The translations under genes were made by a program, and so were the position numbers. The notes under the pieces are model-generated. The model was not told the DNA's origin, did not search any database, and saw nothing but the letters and a program-made list of their open reading frames with translations. 38,939 nt of DNA from JBAZTO01 sp041661865 (GTDB lineage: Bacteria > Planctomycetota > Phycisphaerae > SM23-33), in assembly GCA_041661865.1 (NCBI GenBank), contig JBAZTO010000040.1, forward strand, positions 1 to 38,939. Reading direction: 5' to 3'. Of the stretch, positions 31,937 through 38,939 are shown piece after piece (position 1 is the stretch's first letter; every line of letters begins with the position of its first letter).

Positions 31937-33438
31937 GCCTGCTGGGCGTCGACATTGGCACGACGATGTGCAAGTCAGCCGCCTTCTCGGTGGACGGGCG
32001 CTGCATGGGCACTTCGTCGCGCGAGTATCGCACGCTGAACCTCGGGCCGGGCCGGGCTGAACTCGACAGCCGGGACGTGTGGCAGAAGGTCTGTCAGACA
32101 ATCCGGGAAGTGGCCGTCCTGTCGGCGCACGACCCGATCACCGCCATGTGCGTCAGTTCCGTGGGCGAGGCGGTGGTGCCCGTCTCGCGTGGGCGGGAGA
32201 TCCTGGGCAACAGCATTCTCTGTTCCGACACGCGCGGCGTCGAATACGCCGAGTCGCTGCGCAACGAGATCGGCCAGGAAGCGTTCTACCGCATCAACCC
32301 CAACCTGATCGGCCCGCAGTATTCGCTGCCCAAATTGCTGTGGCTTCGCGACCACCAGAAAGATCTGTTCGACCGGGCCGACCTGTTCCTGCTGTGGGGC
32401 GACCTGGTAGGCTTTCTGCTGGGGTGCGAGGCGGTCACCAACAACTCCCTGGCCAATCGGACACTGCTGCTGGACCTGGACCGCAATGACTGGTCCGATA
32501 GCTTGCTGAACTGGAGTGGCCTGCCCCGAGAGAAGCTAGGCCGCGTGGTTCCCGGCGGCACGGTCGTCGGCGCCATCAGCGACTCAGCCGCGGAGCTTCT
32601 GGGCCTGCCGCGCGGCGTGCGCGTGGTGGCGGGCGGGCACGATCAATGCTGCAACTCGCTGGGCTGCGGCTGCATCGAGCCGGGCAAAGCGGTCTGCGGC
32701 ATGGGAACCTATGAGTGCATCACTCCCGCTTTTGCCAGGGTGGCTGACCCGCTGGCGATGCTGAAAGAAAACCTCAACATCGAGCACCATGTGCTGGGCG
32801 ACCTGTACGTGGCGTTCCTCTTTAACCAGGCCGGCGCGCTGGTCAAGTGGTTCCGCGACACCTTCGCCGCCGCCGATGCGTCCGATGCGGAAGGCATCTA
32901 CGCCAAACTCAACGCCGAAATGCCCGCCGGCCCGACCGGTCTCCTGGTGCTGCCGCATTTTGAAGCGCCGCTCTGGCCCCGGTACATGCCCGACACCTCC
33001 GGCGTCATCGTCGGCCTGCACACCAGCACGCAGCGCGGCGAGATCCTCAAGGCGATCATGGAGTGCGAGACATTCTACTTCGTCGAGAGCATCGAGGCGC
33101 TGCGAAGGATGGGGATCGACCTGAAGGGTTTCGTCGCCGCCGGCGGGGGGGCCAAGTCCGACCGATGGCTGCAGATCAAGGCCGACATCTTCGGCATTCC
33201 GTTCGTGCGTCTGCGGAACTCCGAGGGTGGCCTGGCCGGCGCAGCCATGCTGGCGGGGATCGCCACGGGCCTCTACAAGTCGCCCGCCGATGCGGTAACG
33301 GCCTTCGTTCACCAGGACAGGACGTTTGAACCCGACGGCCGGACCCACGAGCTTTATCGGGCCAAGTACGATCTTTACCGTGAGCTTTACCCGGCGACAT
33401 CCAGCCTGCTGAGCAGGTTGAAGTCGCCGTCATTGTGA
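31933..33438 (+). CDS. FGGY-family carbohydrate kinase
   Basis: 501 residues from GTG at 31933, overlapping the isomerase stop by 4 bp (GTGA). N-terminal actin-like phosphate-binding GVDIGTTMCKSAAFS (4-18), catalytic Asp237 in GGHDQCCNSLG, and C-terminal ATP-binding AAGGGAKSDRWLQIKADIFG. It phosphorylates a ketose or polyol made by the coupled isomerase. The GHDQ motif is typical of xylulo-, fuculo- and rhamnulokinases. A longer open frame upstream is only the overlap with the isomerase gene and was rejected. Cytoplasmic. Confidence 0.9.
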   Translation: MSLLGVDIGTTMCKSAAFSVDGRCMGTSSREYRTLNLGPGRAELDSRDVWQKVCQTIREVAVLSAHDPITAMCVSSVGEAVVPVSRGREILGNSILCSDTRGVEYAESLRNEIGQEAFYRINPNLIGPQYSLPKLLWLRDHQKDLFDRADLFLLWGDLVGFLLGCEAVTNNSLANRTLLLDLDRNDWSDSLLNWSGLPREKLGRVVPGGTVVGAISDSAAELLGLPRGVRVVAGGHDQCCNSLGCGCIEPGKAVCGMGTYECITPAFARVADPLAMLKENLNIEHHVLGDLYVAFLFNQAGALVKWFRDTFAAADASDAEGIYAKLNAEMPAGPTGLLVLPHFEAPLWPRYMPDTSGVIVGLHTSTQRGEILKAIMECETFYFVESIEALRRMGIDLKGFVAAGGGAKSDRWLQIKADIFGIPFVRLRNSEGGLAGAAMLAGIATGLYKSPADAVTAFVHQDRTFEPDGRTHELYRAKYDLYRELYPATSSLLSRLKSPSL

Positions 33439-33472
33439 TCGCAGACCGAGTATCACTGAAGGAGACCTGCAA

Positions 33473-34294
33473 GTGTCGAAATTGGATGTCGGCGTGATCG
33501 TATCGCTGGGCAGAGACCCGGTGCAGGGAATCAAGACCGTTGCGGAACTGGGCCTGCGAAGTTGCCAGATAGTCTCCTGGAACCCGCAGGAGTGGACCGC
33601 CGCGGCCGGGAAGCAACTGGTTGAGGCCTGTGCTGCCAGCGGCGTGAGGGTCTCGACTTTCTGGTCGGGCTACCCCGGCCCGGCAGTGTGGAACTTCATC
33701 GACGGTCCGGCGACCATCGGGCTGGTTCCGCCGCAGACCCGCCAGATGCGCGTGGAGGTGCTCAAGCAGGCCGCGGACTTCGCCGCCGCCCACCGCCTGC
33801 CATCGATCACCACGCATCTGGGCTTCATCCCCGAAGACCCGCACGATCCGAATTTCGCCCCGACCGTCGAAGCCGTTCGCGACATTGCGGCGCACTGCAA
33901 GACCCTGGGTGTCGGTTTCTGGTTTGAGACGGGGCAGGAGACGCCCGTGACCCTGCTGCGGCTGATCGAGCGCGTGGGGCTGGACAACGTGGGCATCAAT
34001 CTCGACACGGCCAACCTGATTCTTTACGGCAAGGCCAACCCGGTCGACGCCCTGGACGTTTTCGGGCGCTTCGTGCGGGACACGCACATCAAGGACGGCT
34101 GCTACCCGACCGATGGCGAGCACCTGGGCAAGGAACGTCCCCTGGGCGAGGGCCGGGTGGATTTCGCCGCGGTGATCGCCAAGCTCAAGGCTTTGGGTTA
34201 CACCGGGCCGCTGACCATCGAGCGGGAAATCGGCGGCGAGAAACAGTTGGTTGACATCCGCAAGGCCGTCGCGCTGCTCGAACCGCTTCGGTAG
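33473..34294 (+). CDS. Sugar phosphate isomerase/epimerase, TIM-barrel (AP-endonuclease 2 fold)
   Basis: 273 residues from GTG at 33473 with GGAG 8 nt before it. The fold is that of IolE/IolI/xylose-isomerase-like proteins: VSTFWSGYPGPAVWN, then THLGFIPEDPHDPNF, then LDNVGINLDTANLILYGKANP and DTHIKDGCYPT, and a late Glu (EGRVDF) that would help bind a divalent metal. Such proteins epimerise or isomerise sugars or inosose-type ketones. It is placed between the kinase and the dehydrogenase (34 and 25 bp gaps), which often form sugar-oxidising pairs. Substrate unknown. Confidence 0.82.
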   Translation: MSKLDVGVIVSLGRDPVQGIKTVAELGLRSCQIVSWNPQEWTAAAGKQLVEACAASGVRVSTFWSGYPGPAVWNFIDGPATIGLVPPQTRQMRVEVLKQAADFAAAHRLPSITTHLGFIPEDPHDPNFAPTVEAVRDIAAHCKTLGVGFWFETGQETPVTLLRLIERVGLDNVGINLDTANLILYGKANPVDALDVFGRFVRDTHIKDGCYPTDGEHLGKERPLGEGRVDFAAVIAKLKALGYTGPLTIEREIGGEKQLVDIRKAVALLEPLR

Positions 34295-34319
34295 AAGACG
34301 TCGAAAAGGAACCATATCC

Positions 34320-35312
34320 ATGTTGCGACTGGGTGTAGCAGGCGTAGGAAGCATGGGCCAGGCCCATCTGAGGAACTATCTGAAGTTATCGAGCATGGTG
34401 CAGGTGGCGGCGCTGGCCGATCTCCAGGAGGATCGCCGCCAGGCCGGCAAGTTGGCCAGGTCGGAAGTGAACATCGTCTCCGGCGAGGCCGTCGAACTGG
34501 GGCCCGTCCGCTCCTATTGCCACTTCCGCGAACTCTGTGCCGACAAGGATCTGGACGTGATCGTCGTGACCCTGCCCTCCGACCTGCACGCGGAGGCGAC
34601 CGTCCTGGCGCTGGAAAACGGAAAGCACGTCCTGTGCGAAAAGCCCATGGCCCTGAAGGTCGATGACTGCCGCCGGATGCTTGCCGCGCGGGACGCTAGC
34701 GGGCGGCAGTTGATGATCGGCCATGTGCTGCGGTTCTGGCCGGCGTATGTTCAGGCCAAGAAGATCATCGACTCAGGCCGGTTCGGCCGCGTGCTGGCAG
34801 CCACGATGAATCGCTACGGTACAAGACCCGGCGCCGGGTGGTTCACCGATGCCGCCCGCAGCGGCGGCGTGCTGATGGACCTGCACGTCCACGACATCGA
34901 CGCGGCCTTGTGGCTGCTGGGCCGGCCCGACGAGGTCTTCGCCGGCGGGCGATGCGTCGACGGGCTGCCCGCGTTCGTGCAAAGCCGCTGGGAGTATCGG
35001 CAGGGGCCCACGCTTCAGATGGAATCCTACTGGGATGCGGCCACTCCGTTCCGGGCGGGCTTCAAGATTCTCATGGAGCGGGCGGCCCTCCTGTGGGACA
35101 TGATCGGTGACAACGATCTGTGCCTCCATACCCCCGGTGGCGGCTGCGAGGTACTGACCGGCGGGCATTTCACCGAGTCCCTGCTGGCCGAGGATGAATA
35201 CTTCCTCCGCTGCGTGGCCGAGCATGCGCCCCTCGACCGCTGCCGGCCGGAAGACAGCATGAAGGCAGTAGAGGTGGCCGCTCAAACCGCCGGCGGCATC
35301 CGTCCTTGTTAG
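34320..35312 (+). CDS. Gfo/Idh/MocA-family oxidoreductase
   Basis: 330 residues from the ATG at 34320 (AAAAGGA before it); an upstream extension of the frame overlaps the epimerase gene and was rejected. Rossmann fold GVAGVGSMGQAHLRNYL (5-21) for NAD(P), the family motif CEKPMAL (about 106-112) with the key Lys, and a C-terminal alpha/beta domain with DLHVHDIDAALWLLGRP carrying the conserved His-Asp segment. It oxidises or reduces a sugar or cyclitol. The stop codon TAG coincides with the first bases of the composite repeat at 35310. Last gene of the six-gene operon. Confidence 0.9.
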   Translation: MLRLGVAGVGSMGQAHLRNYLKLSSMVQVAALADLQEDRRQAGKLARSEVNIVSGEAVELGPVRSYCHFRELCADKDLDVIVVTLPSDLHAEATVLALENGKHVLCEKPMALKVDDCRRMLAARDASGRQLMIGHVLRFWPAYVQAKKIIDSGRFGRVLAATMNRYGTRPGAGWFTDAARSGGVLMDLHVHDIDAALWLLGRPDEVFAGGRCVDGLPAFVQSRWEYRQGPTLQMESYWDAATPFRAGFKILMERAALLWDMIGDNDLCLHTPGGGCEVLTGGHFTESLLAEDEYFLRCVAEHAPLDRCRPEDSMKAVEVAAQTAGGIRPC

Positions 35313-35374
35313 GAGTCCTTCACAACTGGTGTTGCTGGCACGAACTCACAGTTTTTGCTGTGAAGGACTTCTAG
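35310..35374. repeat. Composite palindromic repeat, short copy (65 bp)
   Basis: Same ends as 9850-9980 (GTCCTTCACAACTGG at left, CTGTGAAGGACTTCTAG at right). It lacks the central 66 bp with the two 7-nt-loop hairpins. It lies between the oxidoreductase and GH42 genes and starts at the stop codon of the former. The inner stem TCACAG/CTGTGA (with loop TTTTTG) could act as a terminator or processing signal. Confidence 0.7.
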
Positions 35375-35463
35375 GCCGATGGCGACCCTGATCGCGTGCC
35401 GCCGACTATGGTCTTTCCAATAATCCAACATCCAGGCATGAAAGCGGCAATAGAGGCTAACCC

Positions 35464-37536
35464 ATGACCCAGCCCATCCATCGTTATCCGCCGATCAATT
35501 CTCGCCTGCCGCATTTCATCCACGGCGCGGACTACAACCCTGAGCAGTGGGCCGACATGCCCGAGGTCTGGGATCGCGACGTGGAGATGATGAAGCAGAC
35601 CGGCTGCAATACCATGACGGTGGGGGTCTTCTCGTGGGTCTCGCTCGAACCGGAGGAGGGCGTCTTCACCTTCGGCTGGCTGGACACGATCATGGACAAG
35701 CTGGCCTCCGCCGGAATCTTCGCGGTGCTGGCCACGCCCAGCGGCGCCCGCCCGGCCTGGATGGACCGCAAGTACCCCGAGATCAACCGCGTGGGGGGAG
35801 ATCGCCATCGAAACCTCCACGGCATGCGGCAGAATCACTGTATGACCTCGCCGGTCTACCGCGAGAAGTGCCGGATCATGAACACCGCCCTGGCCCAGCG
35901 CTACGGGAACCATCCGGCCTTGTCGATCTGGCACGTCTCGAACGAGTACAGCGGCGAATGCCATTGCGATCTGTGCCAGAACGCCTTCCGATCGTGGCTG
36001 AAGGGCCGCTATGGCGACAGCCTGGACGCACTCAACAAGGCCTGGTGGACGACTTTTTGGTCCCATACCTACACCGCCTGGGAGCAGATCGAGTCTCCCT
36101 CCCCGCGTGGAGAGCGGTTGCTCCACGGGCTGTCGCTGGATTGGAGACGGTATACCGTGGACCAGACGGTTGACTTCTTCAAGGCCGAGGCCGCGCCGCT
36201 GCGCGCCATCACGCCGACGGTTCCCGTGACCGTGAACATGATGGGCACTCACTACTTCTGCGACTACTCCAGGTTTGCCCCGTTGGTGGATGTGATCGCC
36301 AACGACCTCTACCCGAGCTGGCATCAGGACGGCTCGGACATGGATACGGCGGCGGGCGCTGCCTTCGTGCATGACCTGATGCGCAGCCTCAAGGGCGGCC
36401 AACCCTTCATGCTCATGGAAAGCACGCCCAGCATCGTCAACTGGAGCAACGTCTGCCCCCTCAAGCGCCCGGGGATGCACCGGCTCAGTTCGCTCCAGGC
36501 CGTCGCTCATGGCTCGGACACGGTGCAGTATTTCCAGTGGCGCAAGAGCCGCGGAGCCAGCGAGAAATTTCACGGGGCGGTCGTGGATCACGTCGGACAC
36601 GCCAACACCCGCGTCTTCAAGGACGTCGCCGAGGTGGGTGCCATCCTGGGTAAACTTGACGCGGTCGTCGGCACGGCCGTGCCCGCGGAGACGGCGATCT
36701 TCTTCGACTGGGAAAACTGGTGGGCGCTGGAAGAGGCCAAGTTCCTCCACAAAGACAAGAAGTACGTGGAGACCTGCTTTGCCCATCACCGGCCGTTCTG
36801 GGAAGCCGGCGTGCCGACGGATGTGATTACCGAGGATGCCGATTTCTCCAAGTACAAGCTCCTGGTGGCCCCGATGCTCTACATGGTCAGGCCGGGGGTG
36901 GCCGAGAGAATCGAGCAGTTCGTCGCCGGTGGCGGGACGTTTGTGGCAACCTATGTCAGCGGCCAGGTTGATCAGACCGACCTGTGCTTCCTGGGCGGTT
37001 TCCCCGGCCCGCTGCGGCGAGTGCTGGGTGTATGGGTCGAAGAGGACGACGCCCTGCCCGACGGCAGGTTCAACGAATTGATTCCCCTGCCCGGCAACGC
37101 CCTGGGCCTGGAAAAGTCCTACGCGTTGACCGAGATATTTGAAATCTCACATGTCGATACTGCAAAGGTACTTGCAACCTATGGGAAGGATTTCTATGCC
37201 GGCACGCCCGCACTGACGGTCAATGCACTTGGCAAGGGGCGCTCCTACTACATCGCCGCCAGAAGCGAAAAGGCATTCCTGTGCGATTTCTATTCGGCCT
37301 TGATCCGGCAACTGGGACTCAAGCGAGCCATCGAGGCGGCGCTTCCTACGGGCGTTTCGGCCCAGATTCGGACCGACGGTCGAAATAAGTTCCTGTTTAT
37401 AATGAACTTCCAACCCACGGCGAAAACCATTGACTTGGGCCGTTGTGTGTATGTCGACTTGATCTCCGGCCTGGAGGTCAGCGGCGACATTGAGCTGGCC
37501 GGCTATGGTAGCAGGGTTCTGAAGCGAGCGGATTGA
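35464..37536 (+). CDS. Beta-galactosidase, glycoside hydrolase family 42
   Basis: 690 residues, the usual GH42 length. Start ATG at 35464 gives the family N-terminus HGADYNPEQWADMPEVW. Acid/base Glu161 in WHVSNEYSGEC, nucleophile Glu319 in FMLMESTPSIVNW, and the zinc-site Cys cluster CHCDLC (about 165-170). Trimerisation and C-terminal beta domains follow. It removes terminal beta-D-galactose (or alpha-L-arabinopyranose) from oligosaccharides; no signal peptide, so intracellular. A 151-bp spacer with a repeat separates it from the sugar operon, so it may have its own control. It ends only 22 bp before the convergent accA gene. Confidence 0.95.
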   Translation: MTQPIHRYPPINSRLPHFIHGADYNPEQWADMPEVWDRDVEMMKQTGCNTMTVGVFSWVSLEPEEGVFTFGWLDTIMDKLASAGIFAVLATPSGARPAWMDRKYPEINRVGGDRHRNLHGMRQNHCMTSPVYREKCRIMNTALAQRYGNHPALSIWHVSNEYSGECHCDLCQNAFRSWLKGRYGDSLDALNKAWWTTFWSHTYTAWEQIESPSPRGERLLHGLSLDWRRYTVDQTVDFFKAEAAPLRAITPTVPVTVNMMGTHYFCDYSRFAPLVDVIANDLYPSWHQDGSDMDTAAGAAFVHDLMRSLKGGQPFMLMESTPSIVNWSNVCPLKRPGMHRLSSLQAVAHGSDTVQYFQWRKSRGASEKFHGAVVDHVGHANTRVFKDVAEVGAILGKLDAVVGTAVPAETAIFFDWENWWALEEAKFLHKDKKYVETCFAHHRPFWEAGVPTDVITEDADFSKYKLLVAPMLYMVRPGVAERIEQFVAGGGTFVATYVSGQVDQTDLCFLGGFPGPLRRVLGVWVEEDDALPDGRFNELIPLPGNALGLEKSYALTEIFEISHVDTAKVLATYGKDFYAGTPALTVNALGKGRSYYIAARSEKAFLCDFYSALIRQLGLKRAIEAALPTGVSAQIRTDGRNKFLFIMNFQPTAKTIDLGRCVYVDLISGLEVSGDIELAGYGSRVLKRAD

Positions 37537-37558
37537 AGGGAAATGTGAAGGGGGCCGA

Positions 37559-38569
37559 CTAACCCTTGGCGGTCGTTGCCACCGGTTCGAGCCGGGCGAA
37601 TTTGCCCATGCGGCGCCAGCGGTCGTAGCGGTGCTGGAGGAGGTTGTCGAGCCCGACGCGGCCTAGTTCGCGGAGCGTGCGGACGATGTGGCGTTCGAGG
37701 TTGTTGGCGGCCTCGGCCGGGTTGCGATGGGCCCCGCCCAGCGGCTCGGGGACGATGTCGTCGATGATGTCGAGGGCCTTGAGCTGGCGGCTGGTGATCT
37801 TCATGGCCTCGGCGGCCTCGGCGGCCTTCTCGCCGGTGCGCCACAGGATGGCGGCGCAACCTTCGGGGCTGATGACCGAGTAGTAGGCGTACTCCAGCAT
37901 GGCCATACGGTCGCCCACGCCGATGCCCAGCGCCCCGCCGCTGCCGCCCTCGCCGATGACGATGGTGATGATGGGCGTCTTGAGCCGGCTCATCTCCAGC
38001 ATGTTGTGGGCGATGGCCTCGGCCACGCCTCGCTCCTCCGAGCCGACGCCGGGATAGGCCCCGGGCGTGTCAATCAGCGTCACCACCGGCAGGTGGAACT
38101 TGGCGGCGATTTCCATCACGCGCATCGCCTTGCGATAGCCTTCGGGGTGCCCGCAGCCGAAATTGCAGGCGATCTTTTCCTTCGTGTCGCGCCCCTTGTG
38201 CTGGGCGATAATGGCGGCCTTCTCGCCGGCGATCCGGCCCAGCCCGCAGACGAAGGCCTTGTCGTCGCCGAAACGCCGGTCGCCGTGCAGTTCGACGAAA
38301 TTCTTGACCATCCGGTCGATGTAGTCGCGCGCCAGCGGCCGCTGCGGGTGGCGGGCGACCTGGACCGTCTCCCAGGCCGTCAGGCTCTGGTAGGTCTTGC
38401 GGAGCAGGGAGACATGCTGGGTGCGAAGCTGGCGGATCTCGTTGGTGTAGTCCCGCCCGGCCGAGGTTTGCTCGGCCTCCAGGTTGGCTATCTCGCGTTG
38501 AAGGCGGATGATGGGCTTCTCGAACGGCAGTTGAAAGCCGCTCTCGTTGCTGGCGTCTTGTTTGGCCAT
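37559..38569 (-). CDS. accA: Acetyl-CoA carboxylase carboxyltransferase subunit alpha
   Basis: 336 residues, usual length. AccA with AccD transfers CO2 from biotin to acetyl-CoA, the first step of fatty acid synthesis. N-terminal helices FEKPIIRLQREIANLEAE, then ARDYIDRM, FGDDKAF, HKGRDTKEKI and the crotonase-like core PVVTLIDTPGAYPGV, with GEGGSGGALGIGVGDRMAM at the oxyanion site. GGAG lies 11 nt before the ATG. It stands alone here, divergent from the partial gene at 38899. Cytoplasmic. Confidence 0.96.
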   Translation of the reverse strand: MAKQDASNESGFQLPFEKPIIRLQREIANLEAEQTSAGRDYTNEIRQLRTQHVSLLRKTYQSLTAWETVQVARHPQRPLARDYIDRMVKNFVELHGDRRFGDDKAFVCGLGRIAGEKAAIIAQHKGRDTKEKIACNFGCGHPEGYRKAMRVMEIAAKFHLPVVTLIDTPGAYPGVGSEERGVAEAIAHNMLEMSRLKTPIITIVIGEGGSGGALGIGVGDRMAMLEYAYYSVISPEGCAAILWRTGEKAAEAAEAMKITSRQLKALDIIDDIVPEPLGGAHRNPAEAANNLERHIVRTLRELGRVGLDNLLQHRYDRWRRMGKFARLEPVATTAKG

Positions 38570-38898
38570 GGATCCGTTATCTCCAGCCTTGATACAGGCT
38601 TGGCCCTCGCCGACAAAGGGGCGACTTGGCTCAAGACCCTGGCGCGGCCCGGGGCTTCTTATTTACCAACAAAGGACGCTTTTCGGCGTCCTTCGCGGTG
38701 ATCCTTTAGCCCATGAGACTAGAATCGCCAGCCCGTCAATGCAAGCAAAATCATCCCAGCAAAATCCTCCGTGAGTGACCTTCTTTTCTGCCAGAAAAGA
38801 AGGTCGCTCACCACAGCAAGGGTGTGACAAATTCTTCTGGCGCTTTCGGAATAATCGGAATATCTTCTCATATTGACAATCCACATGAGGAGACAACG
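38570..38898. other. Divergent intergenic region with two hairpins
   Basis: 329 bp between accA (leftward) and the partial gene at 38899 (rightward). It holds hairpins at 38672-38693 (AAGGACGC/GCGTCCTT, 6-nt loop) and 38771-38811. No gene is seen; promoters for both genes must be here but none stands out. Confidence 0.5.
38771..38811. repeat. 19-bp stem hairpin in divergent spacer
   Basis: 38771-38789 pairs with 38793-38811 (outer word GTGAG..CTCAC, inner CCTTCTTTTCT/AGAAAAGAAGG) with one mismatch and a 3-nt loop. It lies upstream of both neighbouring genes, so it is not a terminator of either. It may be a leader structure, a repeat or a protein-binding site. Confidence 0.65.
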
Positions 38899-38939
38899 AT
38901 GGATCAGGACAAGGAAGTCGGGATTGAGCCGGAGGAATT
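38899..38939 (+). CDS. N-terminal fragment of a rightward gene, unknown product
   Basis: ATG at 38899 preceded by a strong ribosome binding site GAGGAGA (38886-38892) opens MDQDKEVGIEPEE and runs off the window. The residues are acidic; too short to identify. Confidence 0.6.
   Translation, partial: MDQDKEVGIEPEE

Overview
The window is GC-rich chromosomal DNA from a Gram-negative bacterium that makes lipid A/LPS and sorts outer-membrane lipoproteins (lpxD, lpxI, heptosyltransferase, LolD/LolC-type transporter). GC richness, an extensive set of glycoside hydrolases and DUF4832/BNR-type secreted proteins, a GspE-related protein and weak Shine-Dalgarno usage together suggest a Planctomycetota member, perhaps of the Phycisphaerae. 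This is inference; no rRNA, tRNA or CRISPR array is visible.

Layout. (1) 1-1778: start of a leftward gene, a DUF4139-like protein that may lack its 5' end, and hairpin-rich spacer DNA. (2) 1779-9655, all leftward: an envelope cluster read lolC/E, lolD, lpxD, lpxI, heptosyltransferase (waaF-like), GT4 glycosyltransferase, plsY. Its promoter is a good sigma-70-like match (TTGCCT-17-TATAAC) at 9712-9740. (3) 10016-15067, leftward: rnr, gcvT, lysS. (4) 15296-20578, rightward: ylbF-like gene, a helix-turn-helix/degenerate-GspE fusion, an exported protein of unknown function and trxB. A 272-bp near-palindromic element lies between the last two. (5) 20661-26501, leftward: zinc-ribbon mini-protein, LacI regulator, BNR-type exported protein, DUF4832 exported protein and a GH63-like glucosidase. 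(6) 26502-27580: a gene-free, partly AT-rich island with gene debris and a terminator. (7) 27581-37536, rightward: GH31 glycosidase, class II aldolase, FucI-like isomerase, FGGY kinase, TIM-barrel epimerase/isomerase, Gfo/Idh/MocA oxidoreductase, then GH42 beta-galactosidase. (8) 37559-38569, leftward accA, followed by a divergent spacer and the first codons of a rightward gene.

How it works together. The envelope cluster links phospholipid synthesis (PlsY), lipid A synthesis (LpxD, LpxI), core sugar addition (two glycosyltransferases) and lipoprotein release (Lol). The second half reads as one glycan-use locus under a LacI regulator. Exported or intracellular glycosidases release a sugar. 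An isomerase, kinase and aldolase then turn it into triose-level products, and the epimerase and oxidoreductase handle side-chain or oxidised sugars. The substrate cannot be fixed from sequence alone.

The most unusual content is between the genes. There is a family of 9-bp-stem/7-nt-loop hairpins with covarying stems, a composite repeat present in a long copy (with two such hairpins inside) and a short copy (without), several 7- or 8-nt tandem arrays (one encodes the end of gcvT, another fills the lolC/E leader), and the 272-bp inverted element before trxB. These look like a lively population of small non-coding repeats shaping operon junctions.
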